A DNA stretch of 40,006 nucleotides from an uncultured Collinsella sp. (GCA_934630385.1 CAKTWE010000009.1:1-40006), one strand, 5' to 3'; shown: positions 21,887 through 30,957, counted from the first letter of the stretch. The notes: a model not told the origin generated them from the sequence alone. Numbers and translations are program-made.

Positions 21887-24800
21887 ATGTTCGAGAAGCG
21901 GCTCTTCTCCCTGGTTCCGCAGGCAACGCCCTACATTATGGCAAGCGTCCTGTTTAAGTGGATCGCGCTCACGGCAAACATCACGGTGATGTGGGTGCTC
22001 GCGCGCATCTTGGGCGGCATCGTCGCGGACGGCCTTTCTGCCGCGCTCGCCGTCGATGCCCTCGCACAGGCGGCCTTGCCGCTCGCCGCCGCCATCATCG
22101 TGCGCGCCGCATCCATCTACCTGGCCCAACGCGCCGGCGACAAGGCCGCGTTCGAGGCCGTCCGCCGCGTGCGCTCGCTCGTCTACGACAAGCTCACCGC
22201 ACTCGGCCCCTCCTACACCGAGACCGTCCCCACCGCCGAGGCCGTCCAGACCAGCGTCGAGGGCGCCACGCAACTCCAGGTGTACTTTGGCGGTTACCTG
22301 CCGCAGCTCTTCTTTGCCGGCTTGGCACCCATCACGCTGTTTGTACTGCTCATGGGTCAGGCGGGTCTTCCCGCCGCGCTGCTGCTCGCCTGCGTTCCGG
22401 TCATCCCCGTCTCCATCATGATGGTCATGCGCAACGCCAAAAAGATCGGTGCCGAGTACTGGGGCAGCTATGTCGATCTTGGCGGCATGTTCCTGGAGGC
22501 CGTGCAGGGCCTCACCACCCTTAAGGTCTACCAGGCCGATCGCAGCTGGCACGAGCGCATCAACGCCGAGTCCGAGCGTTTTCGCACAGCGACCATGCGC
22601 CTGCTGGTGATGCAGCTGCGCTCCATTTGCGTTATGGACCTGGTCGTCTATATGGGCGCCGCGCTCGGCATTATCGTAGCCGCGCTGCAGCTCGCCACGG
22701 GCAAGATTGGCTTTGAGGCGGCCTTTCTCATCGTCTTTCTGTCGCAGGAGTTCTTTTTGCCTATGCGCCGTCTGGGATCGCTGTTCCACACGGCCATGAA
22801 CGGCATGGCCGCCTCGCGCCGCATGTTTGGCATTTTGGATACGCCCGAGCCCGAGCGCGGCGATGTTAAGCTTGACGGTCGCGGCGATATCGAGCTCGCG
22901 GGCGTGAGTTATGCATACGGCGACCGCACGGTGCTGGACAGCGCCAGCGCGACCATTGCGCACGGCTCGCTCGTGGCACTCGTGGGCGAAAGCGGCGGCG
23001 GCAAGTCCACGCTCGCGGGGATTATCGCGGGCCGCAAGGGTGCCTACCGTGGCAGCGTTCGCATCGGCGGCGTCGAGCTGCGCGATGCCACGGCCGCCTC
23101 ACTCATGCGCGCCGTCACCCTGGTGCCCACCAACGGCTACCTGTTTGCCGGCACCCTGCGCGACAACCTGCTGCTCGCCCAGCCCAACGCCACCGATACC
23201 GAGCTTTTGCGCGCGCTCGACCGCACGCGCGTGGCGGCCTTTGTGCAGGCCAACGGCGGGCTCGACATGGTGATTAACGAGGGCGGCACCAACCTTTCGG
23301 GCGGCCAGCGCCAGCGCGTGTGCATGGCCCGCGCCCTGCTGCACGACTCGCCCATCTATGTGTTTGACGAGGCTACGAGCAACGTCGATGCCGCAAGTGA
23401 GGCCGCGATCGGCGAGGTCATCGCGTCGCTTGCCGGCGGGCACACTGTAATTGTGGTGGCACACCGCCTATCGACGATCGTAGACGCCGATCAGATCCTG
23501 GTGCTGGAGCGTGGCCGTATTGCCGAGCGCGGCACCCATGACAAACTTCTTGCCGGCGCGGGCGCCTACGCGCGCATGTGGAACAGCCAGGAGCAGCTCT
23601 CGGCATATGCGTATGCGGAGGGTGATGCCGAGGATGCCGGCGCGGTTGAGGCTGTTGACAGCAGCGCTGCCTGTACCGATGGCCTCAACGGTGCTGGCTC
23701 GTCTTCCGCTGCCGCGGCCACTGACTCCGGCCGCGCCCGTCGCTCGGCACCGTCCATCATGTGGCGCATGATGGGGCTCGTCCGACCGCTTGCCGGCTGG
23801 CTTGTGCTAGCCGTCGCGCTGGGCAGCATTGGCATGCTCACTGCCGCGTTCGTGCCGGCCTTTGGCGCCCTTGGCCTTATGGCCGCGCTGGGCAGCAACG
23901 CCTTGGGGCTTGGTCTGATCGCAGCATGCGCGGCCTGTGCCGCCTGCGGCATCGCACGCGGGCCGCTCCACTACGGCGAGCAGCTCTGCAACCATTACAT
24001 CGCATTCCGTCTGCTCGCACACATTCGCGACCTGGTGTTTGGCGCCCTGCGCCAGCTCGCCCCCGCCAAGCTCGAGGGCCGCGGCAAGGGCGAGCTCGTG
24101 AGCCTGGTCACCTCGGATATCGAGCTGCTCGAGGTCTTCTACGCGCACACCATCTCGCCCATTGCTATAGCTCTGGTCTGCACCGTTGTGTTTGAGGGCT
24201 TTTTGCTGGCTGTGAGCCCCGAGCTCGCGGGCATCGCGCTCGTGGCCTACGCGGTCCTGGGCGTGCTGCTGCCCCTGGTCTCGGCCAAGGCATGCGGCAC
24301 CACCGGCCGCCAGAGCCGCGAGGGCGCCGGTAAGCTGGGCGCCTTTGTACTCGACAGTCTGCGCGGCGCGGGCGAGACCATCCAGTTTGCCGGTGGCACC
24401 GATCGCAGCCGTGCCCTGGGCAAGCTGACCGAGCAAGTCGGCGCCGTGGACGCGCGCCTCAAGCGCCGCCAGGCGGTCAGCGAGGCCGTAGCCGATGCGC
24501 TTATTCTTGTGGCTAATCTGGTGATGCTCGGGCGTGCGCTGCAGCTGGTGGCTGCGGGAACGATTGACTTTGCCGCAGCGTTTGTCGCCGTCTTTACCTT
24601 TGTGTCGTCGTTTGGCTCGGTGATGGCCGTGAGCCGCCTGGGCGCCTCACTGCAGGAGACGCTCGCCTCGGGCGCACGCGTGCTCGATTTGCTCGACGAG
24701 CAGCCCCAGTGCGCCGAGGTCGCCGATGGACAGAACGTTGAGTTTGCCGGCGCCGCAGCCGAGCATGTGAGCTTTAGCTATGTGGGCGGTGTGGACGCGG

Positions 24801-25453
24801 GCGATGCGAGCGCCACAGAGCAGGTCGCGAACGACACCGCTGCGAGTCTCATCCTCGACGACGTGACCTGCACCTTTGCGCCCGGTACCATGACCTGCAT
24901 CATGGGGCGCTCGGGTTCGGGCAAGTCGACGCTGCTTAAGCTGCTCATGCGCTTTTGGGACCCCGCAGCCGGCACCATCACGGTGAGCGGCGTCGATGCC
25001 CGCCACATCAACACGGCGAGCCTGCGCAGCCACGAGGCCTATATGACCCAGGACACGCATCTGTTCTGCGGCACCGTACGCGAGAACCTGCCGGTCGCGC
25101 ACGCCAACGCCACCGATGCCGAGCTGCTCGACGCTTGCCGCTCCGCCTCACTCACCACGCTCATCGACCGTCTGCCGCAGGGACTCGACACGCCCGTTGC
25201 CGAGCTGGGCGACTCGCTTTCGGGCGGCGAGCACCAGCGCATCGGCCTTGCGCGCATCTTCCTCAACGACGCACCCTTCATCTTGCTCGACGAACCCACC
25301 AGCGCGCTCGATGCTCTCAACGAGGCGTCCGTGATGCAGGCAATCGACGAGCTCAAGCGCCGCGGCAAGACCATTGTGCTCGTGAGCCACCGTGCCAGCA
25401 CCTGCGCGTTTGCCGATTTCTCGCTTTCGGTCGAGCACGGGAGGCTGAGCTAA
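21887..25453 (+). CDS. CydDC-like fused ABC exporter
   Basis: 1188 residues, GGAGG 5 nt before ATG 21887. Two complete exporter halves sit in one chain. Each has a six-helix membrane domain and an ATPase domain: half one with Walker A GESGGGKST (about 366), signature LSGGQRQR (about 471) and DEATSNVD; half two with Walker A GRSGSGKST (about 1007), LSGGEHQR (about 1111) and DEPTSALD. A variable Ala/Ser linker (about 590-625) joins them. The first half resembles CydD in its TMD, and CydDC exports cysteine or glutathione for cytochrome bd assembly. It is followed directly (TAATG) by a YgbA-family gene. No cydA or cydB is in the window, so the CydDC name is a family inference. Confidence 0.8.
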   Translation: MFEKRLFSLVPQATPYIMASVLFKWIALTANITVMWVLARILGGIVADGLSAALAVDALAQAALPLAAAIIVRAASIYLAQRAGDKAAFEAVRRVRSLVYDKLTALGPSYTETVPTAEAVQTSVEGATQLQVYFGGYLPQLFFAGLAPITLFVLLMGQAGLPAALLLACVPVIPVSIMMVMRNAKKIGAEYWGSYVDLGGMFLEAVQGLTTLKVYQADRSWHERINAESERFRTATMRLLVMQLRSICVMDLVVYMGAALGIIVAALQLATGKIGFEAAFLIVFLSQEFFLPMRRLGSLFHTAMNGMAASRRMFGILDTPEPERGDVKLDGRGDIELAGVSYAYGDRTVLDSASATIAHGSLVALVGESGGGKSTLAGIIAGRKGAYRGSVRIGGVELRDATAASLMRAVTLVPTNGYLFAGTLRDNLLLAQPNATDTELLRALDRTRVAAFVQANGGLDMVINEGGTNLSGGQRQRVCMARALLHDSPIYVFDEATSNVDAASEAAIGEVIASLAGGHTVIVVAHRLSTIVDADQILVLERGRIAERGTHDKLLAGAGAYARMWNSQEQLSAYAYAEGDAEDAGAVEAVDSSAACTDGLNGAGSSSAAAATDSGRARRSAPSIMWRMMGLVRPLAGWLVLAVALGSIGMLTAAFVPAFGALGLMAALGSNALGLGLIAACAACAACGIARGPLHYGEQLCNHYIAFRLLAHIRDLVFGALRQLAPAKLEGRGKGELVSLVTSDIELLEVFYAHTISPIAIALVCTVVFEGFLLAVSPELAGIALVAYAVLGVLLPLVSAKACGTTGRQSREGAGKLGAFVLDSLRGAGETIQFAGGTDRSRALGKLTEQVGAVDARLKRRQAVSEAVADALILVANLVMLGRALQLVAAGTIDFAAAFVAVFTFVSSFGSVMAVSRLGASLQETLASGARVLDLLDEQPQCAEVADGQNVEFAGAAAEHVSFSYVGGVDAGDASATEQVANDTAASLILDDVTCTFAPGTMTCIMGRSGSGKSTLLKLLMRFWDPAAGTITVSGVDARHINTASLRSHEAYMTQDTHLFCGTVRENLPVAHANATDAELLDACRSASLTTLIDRLPQGLDTPVAELGDSLSGGEHQRIGLARIFLNDAPFILLDEPTSALDALNEASVMQAIDELKRRGKTIVLVSHRASTCAFADFSLSVEHGRLS

Positions 25454-25872
25454 TGGCGCGCCCAGTCGACACACCGGAGCTAGCACGCAAACGTGAGCGT
25501 GAGGCCCAAATGGTGTCGCAGATGATTGCGCTGTGGTGTCGTGGGCATCATGGCGGCGGGCATGTGGTCGAACAGGCTGGCGACGATGAGTCCGTGCGCG
25601 TGAAACTCGGCCTTCGAACCATTACGCTCTGCCCCGAATGCGCCGAGCTGCAGAAATACGCCATCGCGCGCATTGAGCACTGCCCGCACATGGGCACCAA
25701 GACATTTTGCTCGGCATGTCCTTCGCATTGTTACCGGCCTGCCATGCGCGAGAAGATCCGCGAGGTTATGCGTTGGTCGGGACCGCGTATGATCCGCTAT
25801 CGCCCCATCACCGCCGTGAGACACGCGATGGTAACAGTGCAGGCCAAACGCGCGGCGGCACGAAGCAAGTAG
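25453..25872 (+). CDS. YgbA-family Cys-rich protein (nitrous oxide-stimulated promoter family)
   Basis: 139 residues. The ATG at 25453 overlaps the exporter stop (TAATG), so translation is coupled. Motifs typical of the family: MIALWCRGHH, LCPECAELQKYAIARIEHCP, FCSACPSHCYRPAMREKIREVMRWSGPRM. Eight or so cysteines in CxxC/CxxH-type arrangement suggest a metal site. E. coli ygbA is controlled by the NO sensor NsrR and is implicated in recovery from nitrosative stress. Coupling to a thiol-exporter-like ABC gene suggests a shared redox or NO-related job; this is inferred from context. Confidence 0.82.
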   Translation: MARPVDTPELARKREREAQMVSQMIALWCRGHHGGGHVVEQAGDDESVRVKLGLRTITLCPECAELQKYAIARIEHCPHMGTKTFCSACPSHCYRPAMREKIREVMRWSGPRMIRYRPITAVRHAMVTVQAKRAAARSK

Positions 25873-25992
25873 TCGCCGGCGCCGGCACGCGCCGCCCCGC
25901 CTTTCCACTCGATTTCGGCACCCGGCGTGCGCGGCGTGTTGAGAGCTGCACCATTACAATGGAGCGGATTCACCAAATGCAAAGGAGTCGCC

Positions 25993-26904
25993 ATGCCCGC
26001 CTGCCCGCTGGTCGATTGCCATACTCATACCTCGTTCTCGGACGGGCACGCCTCGTTCGAGGACAACGTCCGTGCCGCTGCTGCCGCCGGCTGCCGCGTC
26101 ATGGTCTCGACCGACCACCTTACCCTGCCCGCCAGTATGGATGCTAACTGCGAGGTGCAGGTCGTCGAGGGCGACTTGCCGGCACATCGTCTGGCCTTTG
26201 AGGACGCCCGCAAACTCGCCGCGCAGATTGCGCCGGAGCTCACCTTTATCTACGGTTTTGAATGCGATTGGTACGAGGGCTGCGAGCCCTTGGTAGAGCA
26301 CTGGTCCCAGGGCGCCGTCGTACGTCTGGGCAGCGTGCACTGGATTGGCAACCCGGGCGATATTGCGGCAGGCGCCGCGGGCACGGCAGGGACAGAGGAC
26401 GTCGCGCGCCCCGATACACCCGATTCCCTTTGCGGTTGGATCGACGACGATACCAACCTGCATGTTTGGGAAAACTTAGGCGTGCGCGGCGTGTGGGAGT
26501 GCTACGTCGACGACTGGTGCCGTGCTTGCGAAAGCTCACTCAACTTTGACGCGATGGCCCATCCCGACCTGGTCATGCGCTTTTCGAAGGACGGCTTTGC
26601 ACCCGACTTTGACCCCGCGCCGTTTTGGCAGCAGATGGCCGAGTGCGCCCACGACACGGGCCGCCGCGTTGAGGTCTCGACCGCCGCGCCGCGCAAGGGG
26701 CTCGACGATTACTACCCCGCGACCGGGCTTTTGCGCTGCTTTGCCCACGCCGAGGTGCCGATCACTTTTGGCTCGGACGCACACCGCGCCTGCGACATCT
26801 GCTGGAACATCCGCGAGGCCCAAGCACACGCCTACGACTGTGGTTATCGAACCTTCGACATCCCCCACCCCATCGGCGAATGGGAGCCCACACCCCTCGC
26901 CTAG
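25993..26904 (+). CDS. hisJ: PHP-family histidinol phosphatase
   Basis: 303 residues from ATG 25993 with AAAGGAG 5 nt upstream. PHP metal motifs are visible: VDCHTHTSFSDG, STDHL, FECDW, GSVHWIG and the C-terminal FGSDAHRACDICW. The layout and length match HisJ/HisK-type histidinol phosphatases rather than DNA polymerase PHP domains. The adjacent his operon encodes only the single-domain HisB dehydratase, so a separate phosphatase is required for the eighth step. This gene converges on hisE with 110 bp between. Family members of other specificity exist, so the step is inferred from both motif and context. Confidence 0.78.
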   Translation: MPACPLVDCHTHTSFSDGHASFEDNVRAAAAAGCRVMVSTDHLTLPASMDANCEVQVVEGDLPAHRLAFEDARKLAAQIAPELTFIYGFECDWYEGCEPLVEHWSQGAVVRLGSVHWIGNPGDIAAGAAGTAGTEDVARPDTPDSLCGWIDDDTNLHVWENLGVRGVWECYVDDWCRACESSLNFDAMAHPDLVMRFSKDGFAPDFDPAPFWQQMAECAHDTGRRVEVSTAAPRKGLDDYYPATGLLRCFAHAEVPITFGSDAHRACDICWNIREAQAHAYDCGYRTFDIPHPIGEWEPTPLA

Positions 26905-26916
26905 CCATCCCTTCAT

Positions 26917-26985
26917 AAGTTGCGGTGAAATAGTTCCTGTTTATAGCCCTAGGACCGTCAAACAAGAACTATTCCACCGCAACTT
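26917..26985. repeat. AAGTTGCGGTG palindromic element, copy 2
   Basis: Arms 26917-26936 (AAGTTGCGGTGAAATAGTTC) and 26966-26985 match with one mismatch, and pairing continues inward through TGTTT/AAACA. The same element is at 14559-14629. It lies between the convergent PHP and hisE genes and may serve as a boundary or terminator-like hairpin, though it lacks a canonical T-run. Confidence 0.8.
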
Positions 26986-27014
26986 CTATGGTCATCGGGG
27001 ACGTTCTTAAACGA

Positions 27015-27332
27015 CTAGTGGCGGCGGGCGTTGAGTTCGCCGGCCAGTTCGTCGAGGGTGATGCCGTAGCGCTCGAGCGTCACGAGCAGGTGGTAGATCA
27101 GGTCGCCGGCCTCGTAGCGGATGTGATCGTGGTCGTTATCCTTGCAGGCCATGATCACCTCGCTCGCCTCCTCGGCAAGCTTCTTGAGAAGCTCGTCCTC
27201 GACGTCGGTCAGCAGACGCGCGGTATAGCTCTCCTGCGGCGATGCGTCGCGACGACCGTGAATCACCTCGGCCAGTCCCGTCAGCGTCTCACCGATGTTT
27301 CCCGGCTGCACGTTAGCTGTTCTGACTCCCAT
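27015..27332 (-). CDS. hisE: Phosphoribosyl-ATP pyrophosphatase
   Basis: 105 residues. The MazG-like fold is clear: ASPQESYTARLL, then DELLKKLAEEASEVIMACKDND and HIRYEAGDLIYHLLVTLERYG, with the E-x-x-E and E-x-x-D metal ligands. It removes pyrophosphate from PR-ATP (step 2 of histidine synthesis). It is a separate gene from hisI, the last of the operon, and 15 bp downstream of the small conserved gene. MGVRT at the start has TAACGAGAGGA upstream. Confidence 0.93.
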   Translation of the reverse strand: MGVRTANVQPGNIGETLTGLAEVIHGRRDASPQESYTARLLTDVEDELLKKLAEEASEVIMACKDNDHDHIRYEAGDLIYHLLVTLERYGITLDELAGELNARRH

Positions 27333-27347
27333 GGTTATTTCCTCTCG

Positions 27348-27575
27348 TTACCGCAGCGTAAAGTAGGTACCGGTCTCATCGAACCGAGGCTTTGCGCCCT
27401 TTTTCTCAAAGAACTCGACGATGACGGCATGGGCCTCATCGAGCCTTTCCTTCTCGGCCTCGAGCCAAAGTGACTGCGCCCCGCAGGCATCAGTCAGGTG
27501 CACGCGGCATGGCACGCCCGCGCGGAGGAGCTCGGTGTTGCATTCGGCGACCTCGAACGGCGTCACGACTTTCAT
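27348..27575 (-). CDS. Small conserved his-operon protein with LTDACG motif
   Basis: 75 residues: [39 protein letters not shown], then a helical tail [26 protein letters not shown]. The ATG overlaps the hisI stop by 4 nt (ATGA), and hisE follows after 15 bp, so it is a true operon member. I recall a family nicknamed RDAC from an 'L-R-D-A-C-G' motif that this resembles, but cannot check it. Size and location suggest an accessory or regulatory role in the hisI/hisE step. Both cysteines (C12, C23, C31 region) are of interest. Function unknown. Confidence 0.6.
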   Translation of the reverse strand: MKVVTPFEVAECNTELLRAGVPCRVHLTDACGAQSLWLEAEKERLDEAHAVIVEFFEKKGAKPRFDETGTYFTLR

Positions 27576-27913
27576 CGCACTCCCCCTTCCACGCGCTTAA
27601 AGAAGCAGGTACGGTTGCCGGTATGGCAGGCCGGGCCCGGTGAGTCCACCTTGACCAGCAGCGTATCGCTATCGCAGTCGGCCCAGAGCTCCTTGACCTC
27701 CTGCATGTTGCCACTCGTCGCGCCCTTGTTCCAGAGCTCCTGACGGCTGCGACTCCAAAACCACGTGGTCCCGGTCTTGAGCGTCAGCCCCACCGATTCC
27801 TCGTTCATCCAAGCAACCATAAGCACCTCACCGGTGTCATGCTGCTGAACCACGCAAGGAATCAGCCCGCGGGCGTCGTATTTAAGATCAGCAGCTTCTA
27901 CTACCTCAGTCAT
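27572..27913 (-). CDS. hisI: Phosphoribosyl-AMP cyclohydrolase
   Basis: 113 residues from ATG 27913 ([12 protein letters not shown]); ATG 27916 lies too close to the GGGAGGA ribosome site. Motifs: [39 protein letters not shown], and the zinc/substrate segment [25 protein letters not shown], where the cysteines and Asp residues bind Zn and Mg. It carries out step 3 of histidine synthesis and is monofunctional, with HisE encoded separately two genes downstream. Confidence 0.94.
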   Translation of the reverse strand: MTEVVEAADLKYDARGLIPCVVQQHDTGEVLMVAWMNEESVGLTLKTGTTWFWSRSRQELWNKGATSGNMQEVKELWADCDSDTLLVKVDSPGPACHTGNRTCFFKRVEGGVR

Positions 27914-27958
27914 CATTCCTCCCAAGTAATAACAGTAAGCCCCACAGGTCGGCGAGGG

Positions 27959-28053
27959 TTGCCCAGGTGCCCGAGATTCCGAGCGACAAGCCCGACGACG
28001 CGTACTTTGGTACGCGAGGAGGGTTGGAGCCGGAAGGTCGGGTGCCTGGGCAA
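27959..28053. repeat. Long imperfect hairpin between hisF and hisI
   Basis: TTGCCCAGGTGCCCGA (27959-27974) and TCGGGTGCCTGGGCAA (28038-28053) are inverted with two mismatches. In the centre CGCGTAC (27999-28005) and GTACGCG (28010-28016) form a perfect stem with loop TTTG. Partial pairings connect the two stems, so about 95 bp can fold into one structure. Together with flanks it fills the 149-bp hisF-hisI gap, which otherwise has no gene. It may be a mobile palindromic unit or a processing/attenuation site. Confidence 0.7.
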
Positions 28054-28062
28054 GCCGCAGCG

Positions 28063-28845
28063 CTAGAAATCCAATCTCATGGGAATACCTTGAGATGCCA
28101 TGTATTCCTTAACCTGACGAATGCTGAAGGTTCCAAAGTGAAAGACGCTGGCCGCCAGCACGGCATCGGCCTCGCCCTCGATCACGCCCTCGGCAAAATG
28201 CTCGAGCGTGCCCACGCCACCGCTCGCGATGACGGGAATCGGCACCGTACGCGCCACGGCGCGGGTGAGTGCCAGGTCAAAGCCGGCCTTGGTGCCGTCG
28301 CGGTCCATGCTGGTCAGCAAGATCTCGCCGGCGCCGCGACGAGCCGCCTCCTCGGCCCACGCCACCGCGTCGATACCCGTAGCGTTGCGGCCGCCCGCCG
28401 TAAAGACCTCCCACTTATCGGCGCCCGGCTCCCCGGGCAGCCCCACGCGCTTGGCATCAATCGCCACGACCACGGCCTGGCTGCCAAACGCCGCGGCAGC
28501 CTGGCTAATCAGCGACGGGTCGCGTACGGCCGCCGAGTTGAGCGACACCTTGTCGGCACCGGCTGCAACCATGGTGCGCATGCCCGCCAGGTCGCGAAAG
28601 CCGCCGCCAACGGTATAGGGAATGGCGAGCTCCTCGGCCGCGTGCGCCGCCATCTCGATAGTCGTCGCGCGGTTGTCACTCGTGGCGGTAATGTCCAGGA
28701 AAACAACCTCGTCCGCACCCTCGCGGTCGTAGGCACGTGCCAGCTCCACCGGATCTCCCGCATCGCGCAGACTCACAAAGTTGACGCCCTTGACCACACG
28801 GCCGTCCTTGACGTCTAGGCAGGGAATTACGCGTTTGGTAAGCAT
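28063..28845 (-). CDS. hisF: Imidazole glycerol phosphate synthase, cyclase subunit
   Basis: 260 residues. The TIM barrel starts [19 protein letters not shown] with the catalytic Asp, then [45 protein letters not shown] (second catalytic Asp) and [14 protein letters not shown]. It uses ammonia from HisH to close the imidazole ring, giving IGP and AICAR. Its ATG lies 3 bp downstream of the hisA stop. Length and motif set are normal. Confidence 0.96.
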   Translation of the reverse strand: MLTKRVIPCLDVKDGRVVKGVNFVSLRDAGDPVELARAYDREGADEVVFLDITATSDNRATTIEMAAHAAEELAIPYTVGGGFRDLAGMRTMVAAGADKVSLNSAAVRDPSLISQAAAAFGSQAVVVAIDAKRVGLPGEPGADKWEVFTAGGRNATGIDAVAWAEEAARRGAGEILLTSMDRDGTKAGFDLALTRAVARTVPIPVIASGGVGTLEHFAEGVIEGEADAVLAASVFHFGTFSIRQVKEYMASQGIPMRLDF

Positions 28846-28848
28846 GGG

Positions 28849-29592
28849 CTACTCCTCCCCTCGGGCGGCGGCCAGCGCCTGCGCCAGCGTAAAGTTGCCT
28901 TCGTAGAGCGCACGGCCGGTAATGGCGCCTTCAATCGCGCCCTCACCCACCGCGGCCAGCGCGCGGATGTCGTCGAGCGTCGAGATACCGCCCGAAGCCA
29001 CGACGGGAAATCCCGCGACCTCGGCCACATGGCGATACGCCGCCACATCGATGCCCGTCTGCATGCCATCGCGCGCGATATCGGTATACACCAGATGCTT
29101 AAAGCCCAGCTCAGAAAGCTGCGCCACAGCATCGTCGAGCGCCACGCCCGCGCCGTCGCGCCAACCGTTCACCTTGACCTGGCCATCGCGCGCGGCGATA
29201 TCCGCTACCAGCAGCTCGCCAAAGCCTTGGGCTGCCACCTCAGCAAAACCCGGCTCGGTCACGAGCACGGTGCCCAGCGCAATGCGGCGAGCACCATAGC
29301 CTGCCAGCTCATCGATGCGTGCGAGTGAGCGAACGCCACCGCCCACGTCCACGGACAGACCGTCGACGCCGCAGATGGCCTTAATCGCCGCCGAGTTGGC
29401 AGCGCATGTGTCCTTGTCCTCGCCAAAGGCAGAGGACAGGTCGACAACGTGCACCCAGCTCGCGCCCTGCTCGGCAAACGAGCGGGCAACGGCCATGGGG
29501 TCGTCGGAATATACCTTGCAGCGGCTGCGGTCGCCGCGCTCCAGGCGCACGACCTTGCCGCCGATCAGATCGATTGCGGGAAACAGGATCAT
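28849..29592 (-). CDS. hisA: Phosphoribosylformimino-5-aminoimidazole carboxamide ribotide isomerase
   Basis: 247 residues, a TIM barrel related to HisF: LFPAIDLIGGKVVRLERGD, WVHVVDLSSA, VDVGGGVRSL, RIALGTVLV, KHLVYTDIARDGMQTG and FPVVASGGISTLDDI. The acid-base pair Asp8/Asp (TDIARDG) is present. It opens the ribose of ProFAR in step 4. The ATG overlaps the hisH stop by 4 nt. Confidence 0.96.
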   Translation of the reverse strand: MILFPAIDLIGGKVVRLERGDRSRCKVYSDDPMAVARSFAEQGASWVHVVDLSSAFGEDKDTCAANSAAIKAICGVDGLSVDVGGGVRSLARIDELAGYGARRIALGTVLVTEPGFAEVAAQGFGELLVADIAARDGQVKVNGWRDGAGVALDDAVAQLSELGFKHLVYTDIARDGMQTGIDVAAYRHVAEVAGFPVVASGGISTLDDIRALAAVGEGAIEGAITGRALYEGNFTLAQALAAARGEE

Positions 29593-30290
29593 CGGCCAAC
29601 CTCCTCGACGATGTTGACGAAGTTCTTAAGGATGCGCTGACCCAGCGCGGAGGATTTCTCGGGATGGAACTGGCAGCCCCACACGTTGCCGTGGCGCACG
29701 ATGCACGGGAAGCTCCGTGTATAGTGCGTGCGCGCCAACACATCGGCGGCATCGACGTCGTCGGCCACCGCGTAGCTGTGAGTGAAATACATGTTGGCGC
29801 CCTCGGCAAAACCGGCAAGCAACGGATCGGCCGCACCGGCGGGCGTCATGCGCACCTGGTCCCAGCCCACGTGCGGCACCTTCAGGCGGCTCGACTCCAA
29901 GCGCGTGCACGAGCCGCGCATGATGCCCAGGCCATCGACCCAGGGGCCGTCAGCCTGCTCGGGGGCGTTACCGTCGGCGACCACGCCCTCGTCCGCAGGC
30001 ACGCCCTCATTGCCGCGCTCAAAAAACAGCTGAAGGCCCAGGCAGATGCCGAGCAGCGGAGTTCCGGCGGCAACGACATCGAGCACCGCGTCCGCCTCGC
30101 CGCTCTGACGCATAAAGGCGATCGCGTCATAGAACGCACCCACGCCCGGGATGACCAGGCCGTCGGCGTTGCGGATCTGCTCCGGATCGTCCGACGTGCA
30201 GGCGGCAGCACCGGCGCGCGCAAGCCCGCGCACGACGCTCGACAAGTTGCCCTTGTGGTAGTCGACCACCACGATCTTCGGTTCGCCCAC
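29589..30290 (-). CDS. hisH: Imidazole glycerol phosphate synthase, glutaminase subunit
   Basis: 233 residues from GTG 30290 (VGEPKIVVVDYHKGN), chosen because GGAGGGG lies about 6 nt upstream; an in-frame ATG at 30341 would read through the intercistronic hairpin. The class I amidotransferase catalytic residues are visible: Cys in LLGICLGLQLFFERG, His and Glu in CQFHPEKS; PGVGAF forms the oxyanion region. It releases ammonia from glutamine for HisF. An insert of about 15 residues (NEGVPADEGVVADGNAPEQADG) lies after the Cys loop and lengthens this protein beyond the usual 200-210. Confidence 0.93.
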   Translation of the reverse strand: MGEPKIVVVDYHKGNLSSVVRGLARAGAAACTSDDPEQIRNADGLVIPGVGAFYDAIAFMRQSGEADAVLDVVAAGTPLLGICLGLQLFFERGNEGVPADEGVVADGNAPEQADGPWVDGLGIMRGSCTRLESSRLKVPHVGWDQVRMTPAGAADPLLAGFAEGANMYFTHSYAVADDVDAADVLARTHYTRSFPCIVRHGNVWGCQFHPEKSSALGQRILKNFVNIVEEVGR

Positions 30291-30315
30291 GCGACCCCTC
30301 CACTTCTCATCATCC

Positions 30316-30356
30316 AAAACCACCACAAAGAGGACAGGCATCTTCGTGGTGGTTTT
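30316..30356 (-). promoter_or_regulatory. Intercistronic hairpin between hisB and hisH
   Basis: AAAACCACCAC (30316-30326) and GTGGTGGTTTT (30346-30356) form a perfect 11-bp stem with a 19-nt loop that can pair further (AAGA/TCTT). On the transcript it ends in UUUU, so it could be a weak terminator or an RNA processing/stability element that lowers hisHAFIE expression relative to hisDCB. Confidence 0.6.
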
Positions 30357-30369
30357 ACCCTTGTGACGG

Positions 30370-30957
30370 TTACAGCGAGCCCTTGGTGCTGGGGATACCC
30401 TGCACGCGGGGATCGAGTTCGCAGGCGCGGCGCATCGTGCGGCCCACGGCCTTAAAGGCGGCCTCGATAATGTGGTGCGAATTGCCGCCCGCCAGCTCGC
30501 GCACGTGCAGCGTGAGCTTGGCATCGCGCGCAAAGGCATAGAAGAACTCGACGGCCAGCTCGGTATCAAAGCTGCCCACGCGCTCAGTCGGCACGGGCAG
30601 CTCGCAATAGGCCTGCCCGCGACCCGAGATATCCACGGCGGCCATCACGAGTGTCTCGTCCATGGCGATCGCCGCGTCGGCAAAGCGCGTAATACCCGCC
30701 TTGTCGCCCAGCGCCTGGCAAAACGCCTCGCCCAGCACAATGCCCGTGTCCTCAACGGTGTGGTGCGCGTCGACCTCGACGTCGCCCACCGCGTGCACCG
30801 TCAGATCGAACAGGCCATGGCGGCCAAAAGCGTTGAGCATGTGGTCGAAAAACGGCACGCCGGTCGAGATATCGCACACGCCAGATCCGTCCAGGTCGAG
30901 CTTTACGACAATGTCGGTCTCGCCCGTCTTGCGGGTTACCTCGGCATAGCGGTCCAT
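30370..30957 (-). CDS. hisB: Imidazoleglycerol-phosphate dehydratase
   Basis: 195 residues, the single-domain form. The two internal repeats carry the Mn-binding HHTVED (after DVEVDAHHTVEDTG) and NSHHIIEAAFKA motifs; FFDHMLNAFGRHG is also typical. It dehydrates IGP in step 7. There is no N-terminal HAD phosphatase domain, so histidinol phosphate must be cleaved by another enzyme, for which the PHP protein at 25993-26904 is the candidate. It follows hisC without a gap. Confidence 0.96.
   Translation of the reverse strand: MDRYAEVTRKTGETDIVVKLDLDGSGVCDISTGVPFFDHMLNAFGRHGLFDLTVHAVGDVEVDAHHTVEDTGIVLGEAFCQALGDKAGITRFADAAIAMDETLVMAAVDISGRGQAYCELPVPTERVGSFDTELAVEFFYAFARDAKLTLHVRELAGGNSHHIIEAAFKAVGRTMRRACELDPRVQGIPSTKGSL

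Noticed and set aside
27967..28818. Plus-strand frame opposite hisF beginning in the long hairpin
   Set aside because: Antisense shadow of hisF; its first part only translates the structured element.
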